From: Liolophura sinensis
Lineage: Eukaryota; Mollusca; Polyplacophora; Chitonida; Chitonidae
Direction: 5' to 3'
DNA length: 64,000 nucleotides
NCBI RefSeq assembly: GCF_032854445.1
Contig: NC_088302.1
Location: 26,933,080-26,997,079, forward strand
Shown here: piece after piece, positions 44,901 to 55,119 of the stretch
How positions within the stretch are numbered: the stretch's first letter is position 1
Layout: each line of letters opens with the position of its first letter
Translations under genes and position numbers: made by a program
The notes under the pieces: generated by a model
Seen by the model: only the letters and a program-made list of their open reading frames with translations
What the model was told of the DNA's origin: nothing
The model's database searches: none

Positions 44901-47900
44901 GTCCATGCTATTTATACAAAAATGTTTGTCCACATAGAAGAGCTCACCTGCATACAGTGTATGTTAAAAAAGGCTTGGTATTGCCATAAAGTACTGTGTG
45001 TATATTCATAATTTACACATTTTTTGGTGATACAGTTTTCCATTTCATGTACTTAGTTTACTATAGGTTTGGTATAGTTTGATTTTAAAGTTTTCATGTA
45101 CAAATAGATGTAACCCGCCCCAGTTTTTGTCTCTGTCTACAGTACTCCTTCTGCACAGAAGAAGCAGTATTGGCCTGGTTGACAGATGTCCGTCGTGCGG
45201 AAGAAGTAAAAATACAACAGGATACTGAGCGTTCTGAGAGGGAACCAAAGAACAAAGAGAGAGAGGAGGTGAATTCATCTGGCGATGAGAATGCTGATGA
45301 AACAGAAGTGAAAGAGATAAACTGGAACAAGGAGTCAGTTGTTGACAGCAGCCGGTCCTGGTCCAATCCTGTCCTGGCATATTTCAGCAGTGATTTGCTA
45401 AAGCCTACTCCGATTGCAAACAACAGCACACCTATTCCACAGTCAACTGGAACAGCTGCCAGTGGAGGAAACGACTTTGATATACGATCTTTTGATAAAG
45501 TAGATGATCCTTTTGATAATTTGGAACTTCAAGTTATAGATGACTTAGAAGAATTAAAATCAGTTCTGCAAGGATCACAGTCCACCTTAAATAATGGTGA
45601 ATCAAACAGAGCTGAGACGAAAGCAAGCACAGAAAGTAATTCCAATACAAACAATTGCGAGTCCAACAAGGTGACAATGCGCAAGAATGCTGTTAGAATG
45701 AAGCGCGGTAAAATAGCAAGTTTGACTAGTATTTCCTCTGTGAACAATGCCCAAGCAGTTGAACCTGCTGGGCCAGAGTATGTTAATTTTCATTCTGTAG
45801 CAGATGTTACAAACCCTAAAAAAGATCGAGGAGCGCATAGACAGTTACCACCCTTGCCAGCTCAAAGGCATAGCATTGCTCTACCACCTCTTAGAGATGT
45901 TCAGAAGGCAAGTAGTACTGTTGATAGCTCTAAAGGTGTGCAGCAGGTGAGACCTAACTCTAATCCAGAGTTACAACTCTTGGGTAATGGGCAGGCACAA
46001 GATCACAGTGACTATGAAAATGTTGAGGTTTTCAGTCCTAGTTTGGAGAGCTCCAGCCCAGCTCTATCAAACAACGGACATTCCATTTCAGCAGATTATG
46101 TAAATGTACCACATGCTGTGAACAGAGCATCTAAATCAGCGACAGATGGACCTGTTGTGAATAAGAATAATTTGCGCGCTGTGAAGAGCACTCCGAGTCT
46201 TCTACACGAGGATGGCGAGTCAGCAACTGCATCTGCTGTGTCACATTCCCCACCCGCTAGACCCTCTTCTGGACAGGTATTTATGCACCTGTAGTTCACG
46301 TTGTAATCATTGTAAAGGGTTAAGTGCATTTTTAGTTCGTCTGTACTTAGTGTAGGTCATACCCTAATCATCAGCAACAGCATCCATTAACAGGGAAAGC
46401 CTGAACATTGTACATCACAAAAAGAGGTGTCCAGTGATCATAAGGCAATTCTGAATTCATATCACCTCATAATGCAGGAATAATAAGGACCATAACAATG
46501 CACATGACACAAGTGTAACCCATAGACTCACTCAGACAGTATCAGAACCTTTCCAACCACCATTTTTGAATCGTATAACTCTGTTGCCAAGGTGGACTTG
46601 ACTGCTCTTTCCAAAATTAAGCTCATTTCCTTTTTTTATGGTTTTTTTTTTTTTTTTTTTTTTACAATGGCAGGTTATAATTCCTTTCTGCTCATTACTA
46701 TCACAGAAATTTAAATCAAGACTCCCAAACAGTTTGGCTCATTGGATTCAGTCAAATCATTCCACAAGGTTATTTTTTTTTCCGACGCTGTCTTGTTGGG
46801 ATGACAAAAAGTGAAAATTGTGGTTAGAATCGATGTAACAAATGCGTTTGTGTCAATTGTAATGTTATGGTCTTATTATTCATGAATAACTAAGTGATAT
46901 GAAGTAAGAATTCCTGAAGGTTTACAGGAAACCTGTTTTTTGTAGCGTACAGCTTAGACATTATGACTGCAGCACATGGGGAAGGGCCAATTCCAGGTTA
47001 GTAAATGGAAGAGTATAGATCTGCATTTCTCCAAGCTAAGCTGGGAAGAATAATACAGATCTCAGATCTAGTAACACATTTACCCTAATTTCTCAGCTTT
47101 TTCTGCTTTTAAAAAAAGCATCTTTTAGTGCAATTTTTGCACACTTTTAATGGGATTTTGGAGGCAAAGTTACATTGGTTGGATTGACCAGTTTAAGAGC
47201 TTCACAAAAAGTACAAAATCATCAGTTATCAAAGTATAATGCCTTCAGAATAAGCTGGAATAAACACCTTGCAACAAAGAATAGGCTGAAGTTCATGCAC
47301 ACATGTTTATATATGTCTACATGTATACATGTATGGTGGTTTGCTATGTTATACGAAGGTCATGCATTTGCATGTATGTATTTATATATTGTGTACTTGT
47401 ACCATCGATGACAAAAATTAGTGTAAAATGTTTCATTTTTGTGTTGATGTTGTATGATGCTATAACAGCAGAAGGTTTATTCATGTGCATACCTTTATGT
47501 CATGTTGGAAAAGAGTGAGCTATACTCACACCATTGCTTATACTCACACCATTGCTTATATGCCGTGAGATATGTTAATGGCTGCTTATTTTATTAAAAG
47601 AATACATGCACATGTGGGTACCTCCAAGTCCGTTTTAACGCATTAACTCATTTTATTTGTGCTGTATACTGCTGGCAAAACACACATATATGTATATTAA
47701 TTAATTGTTCTGTAAAAGTATCAGTTAAGCAATTCATCTTAAGACTTTCGTTTGACAAGTTTTACTGGGTAATACTGAGCCCTTTTAGTCAGCCATAGTT
47801 ATATACATGTACATGACATTAGTGTATTGCACCTCAGTGAATTGACCTCCTGTCTGTCCTCACTATTGACAACAGAACCAAGCTATTCAGGTGTCTCTGT

Positions 47901-50900
47901 CACAGTGTGAACATGTGTGTGTGTGTGTATTTGTGGTTACCTCACTGGATGCTAAATCATCGTGACAAATTACTGAATGACCTATGTCTTTTCTTCTGGT
48001 CAGGAATTGTTTTGTGATTGTGTTCCATGTACTTGTGTCTACTGTACATGTACATGCGTAGTACTCTATGCTGCTTTACGTTGCCTTTTGTTTGCTGTAC
48101 ATTTAGTGTTGTGTTGCACTGTCTGATGCTGGAGCTAACAAGCAAACGAAGAACAAACGTAGTGGTAAGAGCAAGGAGGGTAGGAGAGTAGGGAGAAGCA
48201 CTTTTTATGAAAACATAGAGATCCTTGAACCGAAAATTCAGGAAGAGGTAAGTTTTTATACATGTACAGTTGCTCAGGGGCATGCCAGTAGTATGCCACT
48301 AGCCAGCCAGTGGTTTGCCTGTGGTGAGTGTGTGGAAAGGTGTGGAGGTTGTTCCTCACCTAATATAGTCACTGCTGTGGGGCTCTGATAACGAATATCA
48401 CAGTGAACTTGTGGCAAGCTTGTGGCATGCCACTGAGATCCCAGAAGCCTAATGTCATTGATGAGTTTAAATGGATGAACAGTTGTCCAGAATCGGATGT
48501 TTGATACATGCACATGTATGTATCAATGCCAGTTTGATTAGAATGCAATTTAATCTGTAGTACCCTTTCAAATAGATTCAATGCAGTGTTTCAAGACATC
48601 AAGTGGAAAAGGTTCGTGTTCATGATACTTATTATACTTGCAATAAACAATGTTGTAGTTTGCAGAAATTTTATGGTTTGTCAGTTTTGTGTCTGATACA
48701 AATGAGCCATGTATACGTAAGTATAGCCGTGACTTTCACAATCAACTTAATAGCCTAGGATATAGTTCAAGCGAATTGCCATAACGCTTATGTACCTGGA
48801 TATATTTGCAAAAATATACACATGTGGTACATGTACATGTATATACATGTAGTGGTAGTAATATACATATATTCCACAACTGTTATTTTAAGGACTTTAT
48901 GTGCTTCTGCAAGTGCATTTTTTACAGGGTTAACTTTGGATAAAATGCATGCATAATATTGGAGTGTTGGAGGGGTAAGTCTTTTCCATATTTTCTGTCA
49001 GTTCTGAAATTGTGTCGGTGATTTTCTATTACAGGCCTGGAACAAGTATTCTCCCCTTCCCCCCACTGGAGGACAGAATGGGAGGAAGCCTGCGTCAATA
49101 CCTCAGCATTCAGAGAGAACATCTGAGCTTGGGGAGAGGCCTAGTGGCGAAAGAGCAGCAGAGAACTTAACTGCTGGCAACAAGGATCCCTATAGCAGTC
49201 TCTCAATTGAAGCCCAGGCATTCGTCAACAATCTCACCAGTATGGGCTTTCCTCGCTCACTGGGCTTCTAGAGCTGTCCTCAAGCTGGGTCAAGATGACA
49301 AACTTGTATGCAATGTTTCAGATCTCTGTGTGGTTGGCATAGGTTTTGATCTGTAACTATGATTGTTTGTAGAGGACATATACATGTACATGTTTCTGGG
49401 AAACGTCAGTGATATACATAATTTGAAATTTGGAGAATATTTGAGCAATTCTTGTATAAAGCAGCAGTCAAATAAGTTGAATGTAACTGTATTTCACCTG
49501 TAACATCATGACCAGTTGTTTATATTGTACTCGTAATTCTGTACTATGGAGAGATGACAACATCTAAATTTGGTCTACTGAGCTGTAGTTTGAAAAGAGA
49601 TGTAAACTGTCTGCTGTGATTTTGCCTGTGTTGTAGGTCGTGGAACACCTTTGTCATATCAACTCTCTAGTGGAGAAAGGCTATACAGCTACTCTTTCAG
49701 AAATGGCTCTACATCTCTTCACCAACGATTTGAATAAAGTATGCATCATGATAAAATAAATTGCACACTGATTAACTTTATTGATGGCTTGACAATCCAG
49801 CATTTTTGAAGTACATGCATTCACTTACGATGTACATTTAAATCAAAAATACACTGAAAGTCATAAAAGAAAATCTCAGTTAGGATCTTCGCTGCAGCAG
49901 CAGTTTCCATAGTTATTTGGGAGTACCAAACATTTCTGGTTATAGGTCTCACTACAATATGGCTGTGATATTGGTGAAAAGGGATTAAGCCAAAATAATT
50001 CAGTTATTCATTCTGGTGAAAGTGCAAGCTATATAGTTGAAATTTGGCCTAGACCTATCCAAGTTTCAAAGGAGTGACCTCAGTGGCCAGCAATATATGT
50101 GCATGTCATTTGTCTTAAATAGACCATTAGGCAAACAGGCCCCAAACAGAAGAGGAGGTTAATGGACTGACAAACCTGCATGACCCACTGGATACAGTTA
50201 CCTCCGCAAGTTAAACATGGCAGAATGGTTTACATACATTAGCTGACATATATTGATGTCAATTAGGTGGTGGGGCCTCCGTGGCTCAGTTGGTTAGCGC
50301 GCTAGCACAGCGTAATGACCCAGGAGTCTCTCACCAATGCGGTCGCTGTGAGTTGAAGTCCAGCTCATGCTGGTTTCCTCTCCGGCTGTACGTGGGAAGG
50401 TCTGTCAACAACCTGCGGATGGCAGTGGTTTCCCCCCTGGGCTCTGCCCGGTTTCCTCCCACCACAATTCTGGCCACCGTTGTATAAGTGAAATATTCTT
50501 GAATACGGTGTAAAACACCAATCAAATAAATAATCAATTAAGTGGTTGACTCTGAGGTTCTTGGTTCATATCCTGTACTGGTCTCCACCAACAGCCCAAT
50601 AAATGAACACTAAGAATAGGTGGTATGCTACTTGCATAAATAGTATATAAATTGTGCAAACAGTAACTTTTTACTTCACACTTGGTTTGGTACATCAGAT
50701 TTTATAATCACCTTACGGAAAGCAAAATACACATATCACAGAACTTTTGAGCAGGTGTTTTAAAACTACAGCCTATACTCCAGCAGTAAAAATAACAGTT
50801 AGTGATGTTAAATTCACAGCAAGTTTTTTTCTGCGTAATGTATCATATAAATCTGCTTTCTTGAAAGTTATAGGAATCTCATTTCCCTTGCATTCTGACC

Positions 50901-51275
50901 ATTTCACTCTACTAAACATTTTCTTCTCAACACCCACTTCTAAATTGCAATAAAGTGCACATTTTCTTACGTTGAAACACATCGACATACTGCTCATAAT
51001 TAATTTACATACTTACCAAGCAAGTGGGTGATCACTGTGCTCAATCTGTTTATACTTGTGATGGATAAATATTTTTTATGAATCGACCATTTCATACCAG
51101 TAAAGAACACATGCATTCCATGGTTTTCACTTCTCTTTTTTTTTCACAGGCTGTAAAGTATTTGGACCTTTATATACAGTTCCAAGAATTGGGCTTTCAG
51201 CAAGAAAAGATTAGAGAAGCTCTGGTACGAAATGACATTGATAGAGACAAAGCTTTGGACTTCCTGACAACTTAA
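38911..51275 (+). CDS. UBAP1: ubiquitin-associated protein 1 (UBAP1), ESCRT-I subunit, 8 coding exons
   Basis: Coding parts: 38911-38935, 42476-42549, 44550-44606, 45143-46276, 48107-48247, 49035-49305, 49637-49738 and 51150-51275. Apart from one extra base in the sixth, they give about 642 codons (human UBAP1 has about 500). The N-terminal UMA domain, which binds ESCRT-I, reads LYLDGIPFKIGESFRRPAK. A conserved inner motif is DDPFDNLELQVIDDLEEL (human EDPFDNLELKTIDEKEEL). The C-terminus is the overlapping-UBA solenoid that binds ubiquitin: EAQAFVNNLTSMGFPRS, EKGYTATLSEMALHLF, and FQELGFQQEKIREALVRNDI. The long exon 4 is mostly disordered and includes proline-rich PPLPAQRHSIALPPL. UBAP1 sorts ubiquitinated cargo into multivesicular bodies. 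Oddities: in-frame duplicated acceptors at exon 3 and a frameshift in exon 6. Confidence 0.94.
40540..42104 (-). CDS. candidate antisense gene nested in UBAP1 intron 1
   Basis: Three minus-strand segments, each with a good acceptor and donor, join in one open frame: 42069-42104, 41621-41678 and 40826-40910. The predicted text is EILKSQSFLLK, then ATKRQWIYAAKFLCVCEQ, then HRNCPIAEEFVFQRFYIGNL and PLNTENILQ. Donors are AAAAG|GTGAGT, AGCA|GTAAGT and CTCCAG|GTGAGG. A weaker fourth (40540-40603) continues with QFINRYLKTLHIRK. The phases fit at each join, which is unlikely by chance for all three. The LLK...W..AA spacing faintly recalls the N-terminal region of TAF1A (RNA polymerase I factor), but this is a low-confidence impression. 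Start and stop exons were not found. Confidence 0.42.
42476..42549 (+). CDS. UBAP1: UBAP1 coding exon 2 (UMA domain)
   Basis: Acceptor TTTGTCTTTCAG, donor CCAGCTAAG|GTACTT, phase 1 in and 0 out. Encodes ALGSSSLYLDGIPFKIGESF then RRPAK, the start of the UMA domain (human YLDDVPFKIGDKFKTPAK). Confidence 0.95.
42846..42925 (-). mobile_element. SINE 3' fragment, minus strand
   Basis: TTTCATTGGTATTTTACGCC and TACTCAGGAATATTTCACTT are the inverted SINE tail. It abuts the start of the 42-bp minisatellite in UBAP1 intron 2. Confidence 0.8.
42928..43815 (+). repeat. minisatellite, 38-42 bp units, about 21 copies
   Basis: Units follow the pattern GTTAAAATGCGTCCAG/AGTTTAATAACCAGAATGTACATGTA. Early units have ATTTAATTAACC, middle units AAGTTTAATAGCC, later ones AGAATTAATAACC, so blocks of units expanded separately. 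It lies in UBAP1 intron 2, about 500 bp before the duplicated acceptor array. Confidence 0.93.
44280..44549 (+). repeat. UBAP1: tandem duplication of the UBAP1 exon 3 splice acceptor (75/75/72 bp)
   Basis: The block TGTATCATGACAGAAGTT...TGTGTCCTTCAG|GTGGCATTACCAGAC begins at 44280, 44355, 44430 and 44505. The AG acceptors precede 44328, 44403, 44478 and 44550. All spacings are multiples of three and the frame stays open through all copies. Each upstream acceptor would therefore add a repeat of 25 (or 24) residues, VALPDTTTQCIMTEVT plus a SVSCVLQ-type end, without shifting the frame. Copies differ at single bases only. Confidence 0.93.
44550..44606 (+). CDS. UBAP1: UBAP1 coding exon 3 (shortest form)
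   Basis: Acceptor TGTGTCCTTCAG, donor GCAGAGGAG|GTAACG, phase 0/0. Encodes VALPDTTTHADVMGALAEE, corresponding to human VGLPIGFSLPD and what follows. Three further copies of the acceptor and exon start lie upstream (44328, 44403, 44478). Confidence 0.88.
45143..46276 (+). CDS. UBAP1: UBAP1 coding exon 4 (1134 bp)
   Basis: Acceptor CTCTGTCTACAG, donor TCTGGACAG|GTATTT, phase 0/0. Begins YSFCTEEAVLAWLTDVRRAE (human YDFSLEKKTIEWAEEIK), contains DDPFDNLELQVIDDLEEL and then a long disordered Ser/Asn/Pro-rich stretch with repeated DYENVEV/DYVNVP-type tyrosine motifs. Confidence 0.95.
47032..47068 (+). repeat. 37-bp motif shared (inverted) with 52156-52197
   Basis: ATTTCTCCAAGCTAAGCTGG and GAAGAATAATACAGATCTCA match the minus strand at 52156-52197 with a few changes. 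It is in UBAP1 intron 4. Its nature is unknown; possibly pieces of one interspersed repeat. Confidence 0.55.
48107..48247 (+). CDS. UBAP1: UBAP1 coding exon 5
   Basis: Acceptor TGTACATTTAG, donor CAGGAAGAG|GTAAGT, phase 0/0. Encodes CCVALSDAGANKQTKNKRSG followed by basic residues and FYENIEILEPKIQEE. Not conserved, but phase and splice sites fit. Confidence 0.8.
49035..49305 (+). CDS. UBAP1: UBAP1 coding exon 6, with one-base frameshift
   Basis: Acceptor TTCTATTACAG, donor GACAAACTT|GTATGC. The frame starts AWNKYSPLPPTGG and reaches EAQAFVNNLTSMGFPRS, then meets TAG at 49269. One base out of register it continues ASRAVLKLGQDDKL, which joins exon 7 in phase. The exon is 271 bp where 270 would keep phase, so a single extra base lies near 49255-49262, in the first UBA repeat. 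A sequencing or assembly error is the simplest reading. Confidence 0.88.
49637..49738 (+). CDS. UBAP1: UBAP1 coding exon 7
   Basis: Acceptor CTGTGTTGTAG, donor TTGAATAAA|GTATGC, phase 0/0. Encodes VVEHLCHINSLVEKGYTATL and SEMALHLFTNDLNK, the middle of the UBA solenoid. Confidence 0.92.
50273..50530 (+). mobile_element. full-length tRNA-headed SINE, plus strand
   Basis: The head GCCTCCGTGGCTCAGTTGGT TAGCG carries an A box and the later GTGAGTTGAAGTCCAGCTC resembles a B box. The body has TCTCCGGCTGTACGTGGGAA and GCTCTGCCCGGTTTCCTCCC; the tail GTGAAATATTCTTGAATACG ends in AAATAAATAAT. It is the reference copy for the family in this window and lies in UBAP1 intron 7. The conserved central part could be compared with the MetaSINE domain. 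Confidence 0.92.
51150..51275 (+). CDS. UBAP1: UBAP1 coding exon 8 with stop
   Basis: Acceptor TTTTTTTTCACAG. Encodes AVKYLDLYIQFQELGFQQEK and IREALVRNDIDRDKALDFLTT, then TAA. Matches the human C-terminus ([20 protein letters not shown]). Confidence 0.95.
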   Translation, partial: AVKYLDLYIQFQELGFQQEKIREALVRNDIDRDKALDFLTT

Positions 51276-53346
51276 ACCCACAAGAGGCAGATGGATGTTT
51301 CTTCTCTCAGTAACTGTCCGCTTGTTGTCAAATATCAGAAAAGCTCCTTAAAGTTTGACAGATCTTGTGTTTTGAATTTTTGTAAAAGATTTGTATAGTT
51401 GTGATATATCATCGGTTTCTTTTTTTTTCTTTTATTCTTCAACCAAAGTACATGCAGTCAATCACATTTCTTATCAGAAATATCTGGAGTACCAGTATAT
51501 GTGTCTTTTTGAAATTTGATGAACGTTGCTCCAGTAGAAAGTCTGTTGTAAACTGATATTGGCAGACATTCTACTTTTGAGATTTCATGTTTAGCTTGAT
51601 AACATATATGTGTCCAAAACAACTCAACCAAAATCAGTGAAACTGTAAAGGGGAGCAGTGCTTACTCTATATGGAAGTGCTACAGTGTAGTCGGTTTCAG
51701 GAAAAAGTCTGAATGTGTTCATTGCAGGTGACCTTTGCATGACCTATATATTATCTTGCTTCTCGCACTGCGTTGTAACTCTCGTGCACACTTGTATAGA
51801 ACCTGTGTAATATGTCCCCATACTTGTTTCAGTCAAAATTCACATTTTGTGGGAAAACGTAACTATTATTAAGCTTTAATGAATGAAATATCATATTGTG
51901 GCTTCCGTTGTAGGTCCCTGAGAGTGGAATAGATCGTGGTCCTGCAACACCTCATTGCAATCTCATGTTTTACTAACAATGACACCACTAACAATGACAC
52001 CCAGTAGACGTTCAACCGACAAAAAGCTCTAGATACAACAGCTCACCATGGGGTTTACACATGTATTTGGGGGTTTTAATTTATTCACGTCCAAAACTAC
52101 TGGGCCAGGTACAGTGAAATTTCTTACATGGATTCACTATTGGAGTCTCATCTTCATCTGAGATGTGTTTCATTCTTCCCAGCTTAGCTTTCAGAAATAA
52201 TGTGTGTACGTTAATGTGAAGGCTAATCTGGGAACACGTCCAACCGATCTCAGAGCTAAGTCTCGTCATACTCATACGTTTCATACTTGGTTAAATTGTG
52301 GTCAGACCAGATAACCTTTGACGTACTATCTCTTATCTGCTTAAAAGGTCACACCAGTTAAGATTTTGTTTTATGGGCTTAATTCATCTTTGTACAATGC
52401 CGAAAGAAAGATTTAACTCACTTCATATGCATGGGAAATAAGGCTTCCCATTTTCCCAGCCAATTTTCCCATTTCTAAAGTATTTAGGTGATTGGAAAGC
52501 CTTGAAAAACAGTAAAATCATTAAAGTCAACATAAAGTCAGCCAATTTCTACACCGCTTATCAACAAAATAAATAGCAAACAATCGTCCGTACCTAGCCA
52601 CTCATTTGGTGGCGCCATTTTGCCATGTTATAGCCATCTAGAGTGACGTCACAAAACCTAGGAGCTCTCCTATACCATCAGTAATAAACAATGTGACATT
52701 GAGAAAATACAAACAAAAAACGCCTGATACCCAACCAAAGAGTATCAACCCTGTTCCGGGATCAAAAGGCCGATGTTTTTTTAGTTTGACGCTCGGTCAG
52801 GGCGATGTTCGTGGACACAAGCAATGTGTTTTAGCAGTCCTACCCGTTCTCGTCCTGCACAGGTGTAAGAATTTGGCTTAGCTGGTTGTACCGACTTCAG
52901 GGCATTTACCGAACATAGCAGGATTTTCGAATTGATAACAGACTCTTTCATTCAGGTTTTGGGAAGATATTTTCGTAATAAATGTGACTTTGCCAAGGAA
53001 AAATAATGCGAAGTCACAATATTTTTCTTTAAGCATTGACTCTCCGGAGGTGGTGTTTTTGCCAGCTCACCCTGACCACTGCAGTATCCTGCCGGACATG
53101 TACGCATTGTGACACGGGCAGCTGTTCTCAGTAGTTTCCTTCTCATAAATCTGTGGTTCAAAATGCATCATGTTAACAATAAAATTATAAAAGAAAAGTC
53201 AAATTTTATTGTATCGATATCTGTCTATCTACTTTAAGAAACCACACTGACAATCGAAAGCTAATAGGTATTTTGACGCGACAGCGAATTATCACGTGAC
53301 GCTTTCAGAGCAAGGGATTGCCTAAGATCATAAGGGCTTCTACAAC
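51276..53346. other. UBAP1 3' UTR and downstream intergenic DNA
   Basis: Directly after the UBAP1 stop comes AT-rich sequence compatible with a 3' UTR; no single poly-A signal could be chosen. Around 52600-52660 and 53270-53346 the sequence is less AT-rich, with GTGACGTCAC and CACGTGACGC, which could mark promoters. Confidence 0.4.
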
Positions 53347-53359
53347 ATGGTTACACTAG
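53347..53359 (+). CDS. possible first coding exon (MVTL...)
   Basis: ATGGTTACACTAG|GTAAGT is a good Met start followed by a consensus donor. It follows a less AT-rich stretch with CACGTGACGC (53294-53303). No downstream exon in phase was found, so it may be a chance match. Confidence 0.22.
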
Positions 53360-53867
53360 GTAAGTTGTCCATCAGTGCCATATCTCCCAATGGTGAACTT
53401 TATTTTCTCGGCTTTCAAAACATCGTAGAATGTTTTACATATTTTTCTGTGATAACTGTCCTGTATCATTTTTCTATGTATATATAGTCGCAGACTTTAT
53501 GTTCACTTTAAACCATCAAGATCAGACAAAATAAAATTCATGGCTCTAAAGTGGTATGCTAGGCAATAATGTATGCTTTAAATCTTTTTGTGATTGGAAA
53601 ACTGTTTGTGATTTATGGCTGTAGAGCCGAGGGGTTTTGGTTAGTGCAGTTTTTTGATTTTATTATTTTTTTTTTTTGGCTGTTATTTATTTCCGACAAA
53701 GTTTCCAAGTGTAAAATAATATATGTATGTATTGTTTGTTTTTTTTTTTTCTTTGTTTTGTTTTGTATTTTTTTTCTCTCATCTATTGGTATTTTCTCAT
53801 CTGTAACATGCTACAGAAGCTGGAAGTCCATATTCCTTTCCATTATTCTGTGATCTTTTTCAATTTT

Positions 53868-54090
53868 GGAGCACAGTAGTCTCACCAATGCAGTCGCTCT
53901 GAGTTCAAGTCCAGCTCATGCTGGCTTCCTCTCCGGCCGTACGTGGGAAGGTCTGCCAGCAACCTGTGGATGGTCGTGGGTTTCCCCTGGGCTCTGCCCG
54001 GTTTCCTCCCACCATAATGCTGGCCGCCGTCGTATAAGTGAAATATTCTTGAGTTCGGCGTAAAACACCAATCGAATAAATCAGATAAAT
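53868..54090 (+). mobile_element. SINE, 5'-truncated
   Basis: TCTCACCAATGCAGTCGCTC, CTCTCCGGCCGTACGTGGGA and GTGAAATATTCTTGAGTTCG, with an AAT-rich end. Only the first part of the tRNA-like head is missing. Confidence 0.9.
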
Positions 54091-54919
54091 TAAATTTTGG
54101 AGCATGGTTGCACAACAGCATTATTTATACACATGTACATTTCTCTTATAATTTTGCTTATCCAGCCTTTGCATGAAGCTAAAATTGTTCCATTTTCTTA
54201 CATTACAGGTTTTTAGTACATATAATAGATGATGTATTAAAAGATGCCCAATATCATGCCAATAATTTCCTGGGAAAACCTATTAATAATATAGTTTTCT
54301 TTCACAATTTGTGTTGTCTCCGTTGCAAGATACAAATTATTCAAAGTACATTGTATTAAATAAAGTAACCTGAGCAGAAAATGAATCCCTGTTTTCTTAG
54401 AAAAGAGTGTAGATAATAGAGACAGTGTCTTTGTCTGCCTCCATTTCATGGTTTTAATAAGCACATGAGCTTAATATATCCATACTGTCTGAGTTTAAGC
54501 GTCTTCAGCCTATGGAACAACACGCCTACATTCTTGCAGTCAAACATATGCAGTTGAAACTTTCTGGGAACTGTTTATAAACTATTCATAGTATATTACA
54601 AGCCGATGGTGAAGCAAATAAATGGGTTGCTGGTACTCGTATAAGTGTAATTGAAATAATTTCTACAACATCTTGATTTTTGGTCGTAAAGATTGCTTGT
54701 GTTAATTCCTTAAGCTGGGCCATTTAAGAACCATGCAGGCACTTAATTAGTCCAATCAATACGCATTCATGAAGGATGTATCGATGACTTTCTCGACAAG
54801 CATTTCACTTTATAACGTGCCTTCATCTTCATACAAAGTTGCAGAATTCATTGTCATGGCGAAATAACCTGGAAACATTAACCTTAATTCTGTAAGCATG
54901 TTGTGGCGAATTGTTTTCT

Positions 54920-55119
54920 NNNNNNNNNNNNNNNNNNNNNNNNNNNNNNNNNNNNNNNNNNNNNNNNNNNNNNNNNNNNNNNNNNNNNNNNNNNNNNNNN
55001 NNNNNNNNNNNNNNNNNNNNNNNNNNNNNNNNNNNNNNNNNNNNNNNNNNNNNNNNNNNNNNNNNNNNNNNNNNNNNNNNNNNNNNNNNNNNNNNNNNNN
55101 NNNNNNNNNNNNNNNNNNN
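54920..55119. other. assembly gap of 200 N
   Basis: A run of exactly 200 N marks a scaffolding gap of unknown true length. Everything read across it is meaningless. Confidence 0.99.

Noticed and set aside
45045-45429. minus-strand ORFs of 111 codons
   Set aside because: They are antisense shadows of UBAP1 exon 4.
50281-50360. functional tRNA gene
   Set aside because: A- and B-box-like words are present, but the sequence is the head of a SINE and does not close into a full cloverleaf with an intact anticodon arm by eye.
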